Shown piece by piece: positions 26,170 through 39,062 of a stretch of 64,000 nucleotides of DNA. The first letter of the stretch is position 1, and each line of letters opens with the position of its first letter. The stretch lies in NCBI GenBank assembly GCA_007844125.1, contig CM017556.1, forward strand, positions 75,041,618 to 75,105,617, read 5' to 3'. The notes under the pieces were generated by a model. The model was not told the DNA's origin. It worked only from the letters and a program-made list of their open reading frames with translations, and ran no database searches. The DNA is from Sinonovacula constricta (lineage: Eukaryota > Mollusca > Bivalvia > Cardiida > Solecurtidae). The position numbers and the translations under genes are program-made.

Positions 26170-26745
26170 GTTAGATGATCTAAAGTAACTGGAAATTTTT
26201 ATTTCAAAAGTCGCTTATAAAGTACCTATGTTAATGGCAAAGGTATGCTGCTAAGCTAAATAAGGGTCATATTTAAAAAGACCAAAAGATTTGTCAGTCA
26301 ACACGAGGTTGATACTGCCACAAGTTTAAACATTATTGTAATTTTCAAAATGTCTGTAACTTATTACAATCTAATAACGATAATATACTTAAAAGTATTG
26401 CCTTTTTGGTCACGAAATATTGAAACTTAAAGACAATGACTGATTTTTTGTTGTTACATACATGTATTGTTAATAGATGCACACAACTTATTGTTATACA
26501 TTTTACACTAAAATTGTATTTTTGGCCGGTGGCCTGTATTTACAAAATAAACGAGTTGAGTTGAGTTTGTTGTATATTGTATAAATAACATAAACCTTTA
26601 TAATACATGACATTACATATCTCGTCATTCCAATAAATGTAACAATAAGAGCACAACCGAAAAATCGCGTTCGTATGGAAGATGGGCGTTGTGAAGTTGG
26701 GAACTCTCAGGAAGGGCAGCCAAATCGGTACTTCTCTCGACCATA
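26170..26745 (+). repeat. Old direct duplication, right copy, with a retroelement tail inserted
   Basis: Segments 26170-26330 and 26655-26745 match the left copy at 23337-23700. The roughly 240 extra bases between them include a LINE/SINE-like 3' tail at about 26523-26575: GGCC-GGT-GGCC hairpin, then AATAAA, then a GTTGA pentamer repeat. The simplest reading is a duplication followed by insertion of a 5'-truncated retroelement in this copy. Confidence 0.5.
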
Positions 26746-28159
26746 AAGTCCTAGGCGGTAACTGATAGGCATTATTGTGCTGCTGTTAACCTCGCTTTTG
26801 AGTTAAGATGAGTTGTAAGTTCTTGAAATATTTTCCTTCGTGATTAATCGAAACATACATTTTGTTAATTAAGAAGAACCACAGTATTGAATTATCTTGC
26901 ACTTAAATCGATAATAATAATCATTTTCTAGCAATGAAAGATCAATAAAAATTAAAAACATGTAAAAACAAAATGACTCAAATTCGTGCCATGACAACAC
27001 GCGTAAAGGGGGCGTCATTTGGAGCTCAGGAGACTATATGGGGCAGTCAGAGGGAATTACGTGAACATAACTACACTAAGTGTATACAAATATATACTGA
27101 CACCTGTTCATCGAGCATTTGCTCAAATAAAAATAGTTTACCGAGTAGCAAGAGAATGATCTCGTCAGAGAAATAAAAAGGAATACTACTATAGCGGCAT
27201 GGAGTCAATTGTAGCAAGTTCAGAGTTACATATCTATGTAAAAATGATACATAGACAAAGCCAAAACGTTTTCGAAGTTTTACTAATTAATTAGCTACAG
27301 CTTTACACAAAGCGTTCGACTTCCCTTAAAGCCTTACACGCGAGAATGGATAAACGGTAAACGAAATAGGAAAACCACAGTGTGGAATACTTTTGCAATC
27401 AATCGTTAAATACCTTCTGTATTTGTCACAGAATTATCGCCAGCAAAATCATTATAAAGCATTTATCGCGAAACGGAATATATGTATATTAATCAAAGCA
27501 GTCTCAAAGAACTAATGGATGCATGTACATTGTAATTAGGGTATATTAAGAACTCATTTATTGGTTAAGTGAAAGACATTAGGCATATAGCTGCTGCCTG
27601 CATCGACCAGCAGATTCAAATTCTCGGTCGAGACCTAAATGATACAAGATTTTACAGAAAGATAAAGAAGTTACAATTTAACTATGTTCATATTATAGAA
27701 AGGTAATTTCTTTCACACACAGTGTAATAACTCTGAATATGTATAATAGGCAAGTAGATACAGTACGGGCTGTTCCGCAATTTGTACTCCTTTTCCCTGA
27801 TGATAGTTCAACAGTTTGTATTAATACATGTGCCAATATAAAGTGCTTAAAACAAACATAATCTGTCCTATTGTATAAAATAGTCCAAGAGGTTGCCATT
27901 TAATTTACACGTGCGCTGATTGGATAGATCCTGTAGAGTTGAACGACTGTTTAGGAGCCGTGCATTAAACAAGACACAGCATTGCTCTTAACATACATAA
28001 ACGTAACTTACAGCAGTATATTGACTCTAAAAAACAGCAAGACATCGCACATGTGCGTTTAATGAATTTGGGTCAGTCAATGCGTTCTTTAGAAATCAAA
28101 CAGCAGTTCTTCCATATTTTATGTTGGTAAGTTAGCCTGATTGTTACAACGACGTACTT
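26746..28159. other. Intergenic DNA, nothing recognised
   Basis: No gene supported. Open frames at 26973-27176 (+) and 27693-27899 (-) are unremarkable. Confidence 0.55.
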
Positions 28160-29068
28160 GTGATTCGAGGATCCCGTAGATAAACCCTAGGTCTGGCATA
28201 TTAACCACTGAGCTAGGCTATTTCTGACATATTAACAAATGAGCTAGGCTATTTCTGACATAATGACCAATGAGCTAGGCTATTTCTGACATAATGACCA
28301 ATGAGCTAGGCTATTTCTGACATATAAACCACTGAGCTAGGCTATTTCTGACATATTAACCATTGAGCTAGGCTATCTCTGAGCTAGGCTATTTCTGACA
28401 TATCAGCCACTGGGCTAGGCTATTTCTGATATATTAACCAATGAGCTAAGCTATTTATGAGCTAGGCTCTTTCTGACATATCAGCCACTGGGTTAGGCTA
28501 TTTCTGACATATTAACCAATGAGCTAGGCTATTTCTGACATATAAACCAACGAGTTAGGCTATTTCTGACATATTAACCAATGAGCTAGACTATTTCCGA
28601 CTTATCAACCACTGGGCCAGGCTATTTCTGACATATTACCCAATGAGCTAGGCTATTTCTGACATATTCACCACTGAGCTAGACTATTTCTGGCTATTTC
28701 TGACATATTACCCACTGAGCTAGACTATTTCTGACATATTACCCACTGAGCTAGACTATTTCTGAAATATTACCCACTGAGCTAGACTATTTCTGACATA
28801 TCAACCACTAAGCTAGACTATTTCTGACATATTACCCACTGAGCTAAACTATTTCTGACATATTACCCACTGAGCTAGACTATTTCTGAAATATTTCCCA
28901 CTGAGCTAGACTATTTCTGACATATTACCCACTGAGCTAGACTATTTCTGACATATTAACCACTGAGCTAGACTATTTCTGACATATTAACCACTGAGCT
29001 AGGCTATTTTTGATATATTAACCATTGAGCTAGACTATTTCTGACATTTTAAACGTTGGACTAGACTA
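28160..29068 (-). repeat. 31-bp satellite carrying a pol III A-box, with a tRNA-like left end
   Basis: About 28 units of roughly 31 bp. Read on the minus strand the unit is CTAGCTCAGTGGTTAATATG TCAGAAATAGC. TAGCTCAGTGG fits the pol III A-box consensus TRGCNNAGYGG exactly in many units; others read TAGTCTAGCTCAGTGGG. At the left end (28160-28216) the minus strand continues beyond the unit into sequence ending near TCCTCGAATC, roughly B-box-like, about 40 nt from the last A-box. This suggests that the 5' half of a tRNA or tRNA-derived SINE was amplified in tandem. Some units are partial (for example near 28380 and 28690). Confidence 0.85.
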
Positions 29069-29164
29069 TTTACTACACTTTGCTCCAGGTAGCAAATTCT
29101 TTGGAACTATTGCCTACCAGGAAGTGCGATATATGGACCACACTGAAAATAAAAGCTTCTGTTA

Positions 29165-30720
29165 TCTTTCTTTTGATATCCTCCAAAAATCGAATAAACC
29201 TTTCTGTAAAATCCTCCAAACATCGTATAAATCTTTCTAGTGATATCCTCCAAACATCGTATAAATCTTTCTAGTGATATCCTTCAAACATCGTATAAAC
29301 CTTTCTTGTGATGTCCTTCAAACATCGTATAAACCTTTCTAGTGATATCCTTCAAACATCGTATAAACCTTTCTTGTGATGTCCTTCAAACATCGTATAA
29401 ACCTTTCTAGTGATATCCTTCAAACATCGTATAAACTTTTCTTGTGATGTCCTTCAAACATCGTATAAACCTTTCTAGTGATATCCTTCAAACATCGTAT
29501 ATACCTTTCTTGTGATATCCTTCAAACATCGTATAAACCTTTCTAGTGATATCCTTCAAACATCGTATAAACCTTTCTGGTGATATCCTTCAAACATCGT
29601 ATAAACCTTTCTAGTGATATCCTTCAAACATCGTATAAATCTTTCTAGTGATATCCTTCAAACATCGTATAAACCTTTCTTGTGATGTCCTTCAAACATC
29701 GTATAAACCTTTCTAGTGATATCCTTCAAACATCGTATAAACCTTTCTTGTGATGTCCTTCAAACATCGTATAAATCTTTCTAGTGATATCCTTCAAACA
29801 TCGTATAAATCTTTCTAGTGATATCCTTCAAACATCGTATAAATCTTTCTAGTGATATCCTTCAAACATCATATAAACCTTTCTTGTGATGTCCTTCAAA
29901 CATCGTATAAACCTTTCTTGTGATGTCCTTCAAACATCGTATAAACCTTTCTTGTGATGTCCTTCAAACATCGTATAAACCTTTCTTGTGATGTCCTTCA
30001 AACATCGTATAAACCTTTCTTGTGATGTCCTTCAAACATCGTATAAACCTTTCTTGTGATATCCTTCAAACATCGTATAAACCTTTCTAGTGATATCCTC
30101 CAAACATCGTATAAATATTTCTAGTGATATCCTTCAAACATCGTATAAACCTTTCTTGTGATATCATTCAAACATCGTATAAACCTTTCTTGTGATGTCC
30201 TTCAAACATCGTATAAACCTTTCTTGTGATGTCCTTCAAACATCGTATAAACCTTTCTTGTGATGTCCTTCAAACATCGTATAAACCTTTCTTGTGATGT
30301 CCTTCAAACATCGTATAAACCTTTCTTGTGATGTCCTTCAAACATCGTATAAACCTTTCTTGTGATATCCTTCAAACATCGTATAAACCTTTCTAGTGAT
30401 ATCCTCCAAACATCGTATAAATCTTTCTAGTGATATCCTTCAAACATCGTATAAACCTTTCTTGTGATGTCCTTCAAACATCGTATAAACCTTTCTTGTG
30501 ATATCCTTCAAACATCGTATAAACCTTTCTTGTGATGTCCTTCAAACATCGTATAAACCTTTCTTGTGATGTCCTTCAAACATCGTATAAACCTTTCTTG
30601 TGATGTCCTTCAAACATCGTATAAACCTTTCTTGTGATGTCCTTCAAACATCGTATAAACCTTTCTGGTGATATCCTTCAAACATCGTATAAACCTTTCT
30701 TGTGATGTCCTTCAAACATC
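29165..30720. repeat. 34-bp satellite with dimeric order (about 46 copies)
   Basis: The unit is CCTTCAAACATCGTATAAAC CTTTCTWGTGATRT. Long runs alternate strictly between a TCTAGTGATAT and a TCTTGTGATGT form, giving a 68-bp dimer, especially at 29270-29480; other stretches are homogeneous for one form. Nearly every unit contains TATAAA. A further block pattern of several units recurs near 29880-30120 and 30220-30440, suggesting larger-scale unequal exchange. The first units (about 29165-29240) are diverged. Confidence 0.95.
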
Positions 30721-32120
30721 CTACCGACTAAGATAAAAGTTACATGCTCACAACCCTAATCGGCAAGCAATATCTATAAATATTATTGAGCAGGAGTAAG
30801 TTTTCTTTCCCTTTTTCTAGAACAGAAGATAATAGGATATAAATATACCTAAATTTGTTTCTTGCCATCACATATATGAGAACGTCATAAGTCGTTGATC
30901 GTATTAAAATTATTCTAGAATTATTCGAAAACAAACAGAAAGCCGCAAAATAATATGTTTTATACTCCTACAATGTGCAAGATTCGGTGTATTCTAGAGA
31001 TAATAAAGAATAAGTTGTTTCAACAAAACAATTTCTCGTCATTGAAAGTAGTTGAAATTAAAATTAAAGGAAGAACTACATGATTACATATAACACTAAG
31101 TATTTTTCAACACGTTTTTATGTATGAACGTTCTGAGCAGTTTGTGATACACGTTATTGACACATCATTTATTATGACATTATTTTCTTGTCTCTTTCAA
31201 GAATATTTAGTATACAATACACATTGACAAAAAAAGACTGGGATCTAAGTATATCAGAATATGTATTTCAAATCCAATAATTGTCTTTAAAATTAAAGCA
31301 GTTCAAAATAAGCGTCTACCCGATACAGAGATTTTCATCTCTCAGACATTTGCCAGTCATACACATGATAGCTCAGTATGTTTAGAAACGATACTTTAGA
31401 ACCGCTTGACCAACACATGTATACAGTAACAATATAATCCTGTTTTGTTTTTGTTTCCTATTAGTAGATTGTGGCCACGACCAAACTGATACAGCAACAA
31501 TACAAGCATTATTCTTATTGTTCTTCTAATTAAGCGTGTAAGATTTAATTCTACATTAAGCGCAAATTCTCAATTTGCATAAAATAAATTATTTGTGTAC
31601 GTTTTTTACTGCACTCAAGCTTTTCGTCAAAACTTTATTTCACCGATCCTCTGAAAATATTCAGATCAAGTTGGCATAGTTGGCACTCAAACACATGGGT
31701 GGAATTTGTTCCTCAGCATGTTACATCACTGTATATACAGCAACGGATTCGGAGAGAAGGTCCGTCCATTTCATGTTGATAATACCGCAGGTACGATTTA
31801 GAAACGCAGGAAATTTCCCTGGAATACTTTTGTATCACTGTTTTCATGCACATTATTTGTGTTGCTTTTCTAAAAATAAACTTAATTTAAATCTTGTTAT
31901 GAGAATTATGTTATGAAGATCGTGCAAATTGTACATGTCTTCAGAAAAAAACATATGGTTGCTTTGGAAACTTGCGAATAATTAATTAATTGTAAATTAA
32001 TGACACCGGTTTCCGAGTTTTCGAGAATATTGTCGTCGACGTCTCCACAAAACAAGTTAAGGCTTCTTAGTACATTCACTGACTAATGAATTCTTCCACA
32101 CACACAATCACATACACACA
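30721..32120. other. Intergenic DNA, nothing recognised
   Basis: AT-rich; short open frames at 30740-30934 (-) and 31680-31916 (+) have no recognisable domain. A short CA-rich stretch lies at 32098-32121. Confidence 0.55.
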
Positions 32121-32367
32121 CAATTAATTGGACTGTTAAAGGGACACCTCCTAAAGGGACAAACTGTAAGCTCCCATTTATTTTGCTTTCTGAAATTTTG
32201 TCTCATTTATTTGTTATTGTTTGATTACGCCATAGATTTAATTGTTTATTAAAATAAAAGATTATTGTACTAGTTTGTTGCTGGCTAGTTCTTTTTGTGA
32301 CACTATTTCGTCGTTTAGTAAACGTGCCATTTTATAAATAACTTATATAGCGACAGATGTCGTAACA
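32121..32367 (+). repeat. LTR-like dispersed repeat, copy 3 (3' part only)
   Basis: Matches the 3' third of copies 1 and 2: GGACTGTTAAAGGGACACCT, AAAGGGACAAACTG, GTACTAGTTTGTTGCTGGCT and the GTCGTAACA terminus. It is truncated on the left next to a CA-rich stretch. Confidence 0.7.
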
Positions 32368-32584
32368 CTTAAAATACTTAAAAGTGTCCAACTTACTGCC
32401 GAAAATGTACACACGAAGTTGTTTTGGTTTGGTAAGAGAAAAATATAATGATGCTACAGTTTTTATTGTTGTTTTTGCGGGCATCATTGTATTCCTTAAA
32501 TATATTCTGATATTACAGTATATATTTGCATTTTTACAAAGGAGAGATTATTACTTATTTTATCATGAAACTAGAATAAAACAC

Positions 32585-32652
32585 ATGCACACACGTGCGT
32601 GCGTGCGTGTGTGTATGCGCGCGTGCGTGTGTACGCGTGTGCGTGTGTGGAT
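32585..32652. repeat. (GT/GC)n microsatellite
   Basis: Imperfect alternating purine-pyrimidine run of CGTG, TGTG and CGCG, of the kind able to adopt Z-DNA. Confidence 0.85.
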
Positions 32653-32788
32653 ACATATGTATCTATATGTATCTATAGAACGAATTACACATAAACAAAA
32701 ACAAAATTGTAAACAAAATTATGACTTGTAAAATATTCTGTATTGGTACAGAATTATCATGAATAAATGAGGGATTTAAATACATAAG

Positions 32789-32914
<126 letters not shown>

Positions 32915-32949
32915 GGGATTTCTGCCAAAAGATAGTCATAAACGTCAGA

Positions 32950-33115
32950 GCGGACTTCCCGGATGATGAGATAACGTCATCGCAAAATTAGGTGGTCACG
33001 TAGTTTGCTTAGTTTAAAAATAGGTTACTGTGAAGTGTTACCCAGATAAGAAATACGTATTTGTAATGACGATTTGGGTGTTGTACTTCCCTGTCACATA
33101 GACGTAGGACATCAA
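32950..33115 (+). repeat. About 165-bp dispersed repeat, copy 1
   Basis: Shares ordered motifs with 62895-63060 and 63205-63370: CCCGGATG, TGGTCACG, TTAGTTTAAAAAT, CAGATAA and AATGACGA. The foldback at 33124 begins nine bases after it, so the two may be one element. Confidence 0.65.
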
Positions 33116-33123
33116 TAAATAGA

Positions 33124-33262
33124 GAATACATGGTTGGTGCCAAGAATGAGAAAGTTTATCTGGTGAGCGAGAAGCGAATATCTTGGCGAGGTTTAGCGAG
33201 CCAAGTTACGCCTCGAAGCGAACCAGATAAAGTATCTTATTCTCGGCACCAACCATGTATTC
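33124..33262. repeat. Foldback element with 41-bp arms
   Basis: Arms 33124-33164 and 33222-33262 are inverted repeats matching at about 37 of 41 positions (GAATACATGGTTGGTGCC at the left end and its complement at the right). The 57-bp centre is rich in GCGAG/CGAAG motifs and contains an inner CTTGGC/GCCAAG stem. A related hairpin lies at 59446-59509 (TAGAGAATAC, GGTTRGTG and a TTTATCC 3' flank are shared), so this is a small family, probably the end of a non-autonomous DNA transposon. Confidence 0.75.
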
Positions 33263-36200
33263 GATTTATCCTGTTTTCATCTTGTATGTGAAAAAAAATA
33301 TATATATAAAAAATAGGAAATCGGTAAACAAACGAGAAAGATTGAAGAAAAAATAACGGAAAAACAATAGCCGCTTTACTCCTTCTTTATTCAGACATGA
33401 ACCTCCGTTCATTTTTTTATTCTCCATGTCAACATACATAAATGTTAAAAAATCCATTAATGATTAAGAGAGTGTGAACATAACTAATGTAAATAATCAG
33501 TGTATTCATACGTGTGGTTTGGTCACGTGACCTATTGATCGGATATCACTAAGTTTATCAGGCAAGGCTTTATCCAGCACATTTAGCAGGATAAAATGCC
33601 ATTTCTAAGCATTAGTTTAAATTACATACTTTTTTGTCTGTTTGAGGAAAAAATGTTTGGTCCAAAAAAAGTTTAAAAAAGAAAATCTAAATTATTTATT
33701 ATTTGGCCGACCTTTAATTAGGATATTGTAGTGAAAAAAATATGCCCTTTTGTCTTCTATCATGCAAATACCTACTTCCATTTTAAATGAAAAAACAAGC
33801 GAGGTTTCCTTACGCCAGCGTTTTCTAACAGCGGGAAAGTTCTGGACATTGCGATGGTATCACAGTGTTGGTTTTATGTTTATTTGTTAGACTATGGGAA
33901 ATCAGGCAAGGAGCTAACTATAGTCAGAACAACATATCACATACATATGATGGGTGGGGGAGTGGGGGGAGGGGGGGGGGGCGGAAACTGTAATACTTCC
34001 ATATTTACTCTTTTCGTCTGTGACATTATGGCACCTAAATGATATCGATATCGGCGGACTGGTCATGTAAATGTATTTAGAAGATCGTAATCACAAATGT
34101 CGTGTGTAGTCTACGATACATTTAAAACAAAATGGAACCACTTCGTGATCAAGTGTCACTTGATTCTTATCTTCTTATGTCGCTGTATGATATAGATTAT
34201 AATTAGACAGTTTTAACCAACATCAGGCTATTGTATCAGTCATTTATAAGTTATAATGAAATAACAATTCTTTTATTAGATCTGAATTATATATATTTTT
34301 GCATTCTTTGTGAATAAAAAAATATAGTGAAACTGAAAAAACGCAAGTTAAAAAGTAATGTGATATTAAAACAACTGCTGATAAACATATAGATTTGTAC
34401 GTATAGATGTAGCAGCGACAATAAGAAAATAGCACCAAACCTATTCAAACTTTCTCGTTTATGTGAATTGCTTGAAATTAAAAAAAAGGATCGTAATTCG
34501 ATTGACATGCCTTAGACAATATAGACGTTATAGGATACACTCTTCTGTTGTAGTACTTTAACAAACAATAAAGTGCCGTACTTCACACCTTTACACTTTG
34601 TTCATTTATTTCAGATGCGCCGAGTGAGTACAGTTCTACGATAAAGCATCAATTCAGCACAACTTACATGATAACGAAATATCAAGAAAAAACAACAATA
34701 AACTAAAGCCACTGTTAAGAATAAAAATATATACATTTCACATGTTCAAAAGTTAACCCCATTGTTTTTTTCATGTAGATCAAATAAAATGTTGTTGTCT
34801 TTTCTTCACTGTTCATGGAATATCAATGGCAATGTATGGTATAGCGAGTGATGCCCCCGACCCTCACAGATTTACGACGATGAAATAAATTTATTCAAAC
34901 ATAAAATAGCAAGAATAATGTCCATAGAAAATGCTGCCGTTACTTGCATAATACAGACATGTTCATGCGCCTTACACAAGAACATGGCCAGTGGTGGAAA
35001 GTCTTGTTACCGAATTTCGGTAAAATCTGGAACTCACCGAAGATTGATACGATTATGGTTGCTGATTGTTTTCATTTGTGCTATTGGGTCGTGATAACAT
35101 GCATTAAAGAGGACCGCCAGACAGTGTACTGAACGAAACTTATATATCGGTCGCTTTTGTGAGATTGTCGTCATTCGAGACAAGAAAGCGACATGTCCTG
35201 ATAAAAGCCACGTGTCAACGTTCACAGCAACGTCTCGCCAAATCGGGTAATTTGATAAATATGGTGTTCCGAACGCTTCATTATTGCTGTTGAAAAAGGG
35301 ATTTATGTTATGTTTAAGTGTTATTTGAGTTTACCACTGATTTTAGAGGAGATAATTTTTGGAAATTTTCAAAACATGTTTATTGTATTATTTCAGTTCT
35401 GTTCATTTGTTGGAAGCAATAGAAGCAACATTTAAAACAAACAACTTTAATAAAACATTGACAAAACGGAAATTAGAGTTTAAACAATAATCAGGATTCC
35501 AAAAATAAGGTGTATGCTTGAGCAATGCTTAACGAACAGATTTTCGTTAACAAATTTGAATAACACGAAAATAAGCAAACAATAAACATATTTCTAAGTA
35601 TGTTCTGTTTTTGTCTTAATGCATAATGCATATGATATAATTTTAAACTTGATATGAAAATGATATAATCATTAAATGAATGTTATTTTGCAAAGTAAAT
35701 GTCCTTCATATAACTTTATGAATCTTTATTATCTGGTCTTTAATTTGAAACATGACTTAAACATTCATACAGGAAATAGGACGATTCGTAGCATCACTAC
35801 AACATAAACATTTTTTTTTATTTATTTTTTTTAAATAGTTTTGAAGTTATTTTGATATGGATTTGAATTTATTTCAAAAATCACCATGACATGAAAACGT
35901 TATAGACGGAAAATGTAGTTTTTTGCTGGAAAAATGTAACAATGATTACATTTAACTATTCTTTATAATGTGTCTGTCTTTCAACTGCACCTAATTTAAT
36001 TATCCCGATATTAATCTAAAAGGTCACGGAACATCATTTCATAGGTCAAATGCAATTTAGGAACAATAGTCTTATAAAATGTTTTACAGCTTAAATTGGA
36101 GTCGAAAAATACCGCACGTTGTAATTCGTCTTTGTAAAAAAGAGTCACTTCTCTATACACTCAGCCAATTGGCTCACAATCCCACAAAAACTTCTCAAGG

Positions 36201-36577
36201 TTTAATTTCTTATCGGCAACTCAGCCGTCTCGTTAATAGTATTAGCAATAGTAAACACGTACGAAAGTATGTGATAATTAAGACATAATTGTTAATTGCA
36301 ATTTTTGTCAAAAGAAGGAAACACTTTATTCCCTTGTGTACCTTTCTAACTTTAATGAAATAGTATCCATTGTGCAGAGAGAATGTATTTTTAATTAAAC
36401 TACCTACTAACTGCACAATCATTGGGCTTACGTCTGCACAATTTTATTCTTTATTTCTAATGTAAACACTATTTACAAAATTACCGATCGATATAAGTTA
36501 GTTGTTTTTTTATGCCAAAACGTTCCATTTCAAACATAAAATTGGAAAAGATGAAGAGAAAGCTTTTACGTGTCGAA
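33263..36577. other. Intergenic DNA with minor repeats
   Basis: It holds the second copy of the AACAAGCGAGGTTTCCT repeat (33792-33843; first at 6480) and a G-rich tract (33951-33984). No gene was recognised; the remainder is AT-rich. Confidence 0.55.
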
Positions 36578-37025
36578 AGCAATTACCGCATGGCCGCATA
36601 TTCTGCACTAAAGCAGTCGCCAATTAATGAACCAAAATTCTTGTAATTAGATCCCATTAATGGCACTCGTCTGCGACATAAGACAAATAGGTCTTTGCTT
36701 GAATCGGTTATCATGGCCAAAAAAGTAGAACACTAGGGAAGAAATCACGTTTAGAGACTATAAAGCCGAATTATTTCAATAATAGTGTCGAGAAATCTAA
36801 AACTTATAAATAACTTATCAATGTAAATGAAGTATTGAGCAACCAGCTGACTCTATTAAAGCGCTCTCATAAATGGTTAATAATAATGTGCTAGGTTGGG
36901 ACGATCAGCAATCACACCTTAAATGGAAATGTAAGTTTTAAAATGGTATTGTTCTTGAAAATATCAATGCCACGTTAATTTGTTATTACAAACTTAAAAC
37001 TTATTGGATTATTGATCTGTGTAAC
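36578..37025 (+). repeat. About 450-bp direct repeat, left copy
   Basis: Aligns nearly end to end with 43545-43998, clearly homologous with scattered substitutions and small indels. Shared landmarks are CTTGTAATTAGATC, GGCACTCGTCTGCGACAT, GGTTATCATGGCCA, ATAATAATGTGCTAGGTT and CACGTTAATTTGTTATTACA. The two copies bracket the LINE cluster. Ends lack clear TG...CA or inverted termini, so it may be a segmental duplication rather than a pair of LTRs. Confidence 0.85.
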
Positions 37026-37351
37026 TTTTTTTATATTTAATTCTCCAAATATGAAGACCATTTTATATGTGCAAAATAGCAAGCAACATATTACAACGAC
37101 AAGTTATATATAATTTGGCTAAAGACATAATTACAAAAGTAATTAAAGCCCCAGTCCATTGTGTTGCTATTTGCAGTAAATATCACCAGCAACAACAAAA
37201 CAATCATATTTATAATTCTTACCAAAACGAAACATAAGAAATAAGTATGAAGGCTCAATCACATAACGAATACATACAGACACATGTTTGATTATGAACG
37301 TAAAAATTGTTGAAAATATCGTAGTTAATAAACCAAAATACAATAAAAGCC

Positions 37352-37419
<68 letters not shown>

Positions 37420-38404
37420 TATGATGATAATAATAAAAATAAAAGTTTTAGTATTAAATGTAGTACTACTTATTGCAATAATAGGTATACTTACAACGAT
37501 AATCATAAATGCTAACAGGAAATTTGAGATGAAACTAATGAACATTAAGATATCTTAGCAACACATCATTGTAATGGACATTGTAAAAACGCAGAATTTC
37601 ACCGTAATAATACACACCTATATATTGGAATGCAAACACATGGTTGGAAATGAATATAAAAAAAGGATGACAGAATCCTGAAAATAAAACAAAATATTAC
37701 AACCACACTACTACTACTATACAACCGAATTTTACCGAAATAATCATACATGTTGATAACAAAAATAAAAGGGCACTCTGGTGTCTTTTTGAACAGCACT
37801 GAAAACATGACAAAAGAACATGTAATCGCAGGGAAAAACAAGTTACGAATGCATGTCAAGGTCATAGACACTCAACATGTCTAACTATGCAGTTGTAAAC
37901 AATCCTTGATTAAATAAGGTGATGCAAAATCAGAATGACTAAAGTAACCAAGCGATAACATACTGCCAAACTGCACAGTTACTGTCACGCGAGAAAACAC
38001 GTATTTAGAAGTCCGTTGACAATCTTACAGATGTATATAATTATCCATACAAATGCTTTCTGTTCATTTCTTTAGCGATATTATCTCAACCTGCTTTGCC
38101 TTAGCACCGCAGACGATGGACGCCGATAGCAAAGGAAGAATTATTGAGTCTTTGACCGTTATTCATGAATGCTCTGTTAAGCAGCAACATACACTGTCTG
38201 CAATGGTTCTCCTTTAAATTGCGCGAATGACGTCATAGAGCACTGACCAGAGTAAAGAGACTACAGCTCTTTCTGGAATCAAAGGTCTTATCACAGTACA
38301 ATAACTTATGAAATGTTGTGTTCATAGTCAGAAGACCACACCGATTATACTTCTGTGGAGACGGGTGTGATACCATTACCGCCACGGCTTCAATCAGGGT
38401 TCTG
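37026..38404. other. AT-rich DNA with a microsatellite
   Basis: Nothing recognised apart from the TAA repeat at 37353-37419. Asn- or Ile-rich readings over that repeat are artefacts. Confidence 0.6.
37353..37419. repeat. (TAA)n microsatellite
   Basis: About 22 perfect AAT/TAA trinucleotides. Confidence 0.97.
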
Positions 38405-38595
38405 CATGGCACAGGTATGTAGATAGATAGATAAGTATTTTATTGTATATAAGACCTCTGGTCCATAATTACAACATAGATAAAATACAGTAATTACATA
38501 TATCAATGGTGACGAAAATAACATATGGTATGTATTAATATGAAAACACGAAATTATTATTCTCTCTCTTTCTCTTTTCTCTCTTTCTCTCTTTT

Positions 38596-38684
<89 letters not shown>

Positions 38685-39062
38685 ACTTTCATGCACATAA
38701 TATCAATTGAAAACGTTAGTTACTATTATGAATAGTATTAAACATTTATAATTGTCATTAAAATAACAAATGAGTGATATTTTTGTAATACTCTATGTGG
38801 TAAAATATAAGTTGTCCTGCAGAATATCTAATTGGTGTTTTCAAGTGTTTGGTTTTTAATTTCAAATGATTTATAAATGAATATAGATAACTTTGATGAA
38901 GTATTTTTATTCTCTGATTTTAAGAGCTCAATAAATTTTAATATATTAGGCCTTTTCCAATAATGCTGATTTATATATTGTTTTCTTACAGTTTCATATA
39001 GTGGACATTCTAATAGGAAGTGATATTCATCCTCTAATTCATTACAGTTTTCACATTTTCTT
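38405..39062 (-). mobile_element. LINE fragment, family A (C-terminus and 3' tail)
   Basis: On the minus strand an open stretch from about 39062 to a TAG at 38828-38830 encodes the C-terminal part of a non-LTR retrotransposon ORF2. It has a CCHC motif (C-X2-C-X7-H-X4-C) within CENCNELEDEYHFLLEC, followed by a FIELLKSEN segment. The same domain ends the LINE at 49985-52492 (CIICSKLKDEYHFLLKC), so these are one family. The 3' end near 38416-38470 shows GACC-AGA-GGTC, then AATAAA, then a TATC/TAGA tetramer tail, which fixes the orientation. A CT microsatellite has grown in the 3' untranslated part. The copy is 5'-truncated near 39065, where it meets a different LINE. The domain reading starts without ATG. 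Confidence 0.8.
38561..38685. repeat. (CT)n microsatellite
   Basis: About 60 CT dinucleotides with TTT interruptions at the left, inside the 3' untranslated part of the family A LINE fragment. Confidence 0.97.

Noticed and set aside
1..30720. Possible CRISPR-like arrays among the regular repeats
   Set aside because: The arrays are head-to-tail satellites without unique spacers, in a eukaryotic context, and no cas genes are present.
37255..37545. Poly-Ile/poly-Asn open frames
   Set aside because: Translation of a TAA microsatellite on either strand.
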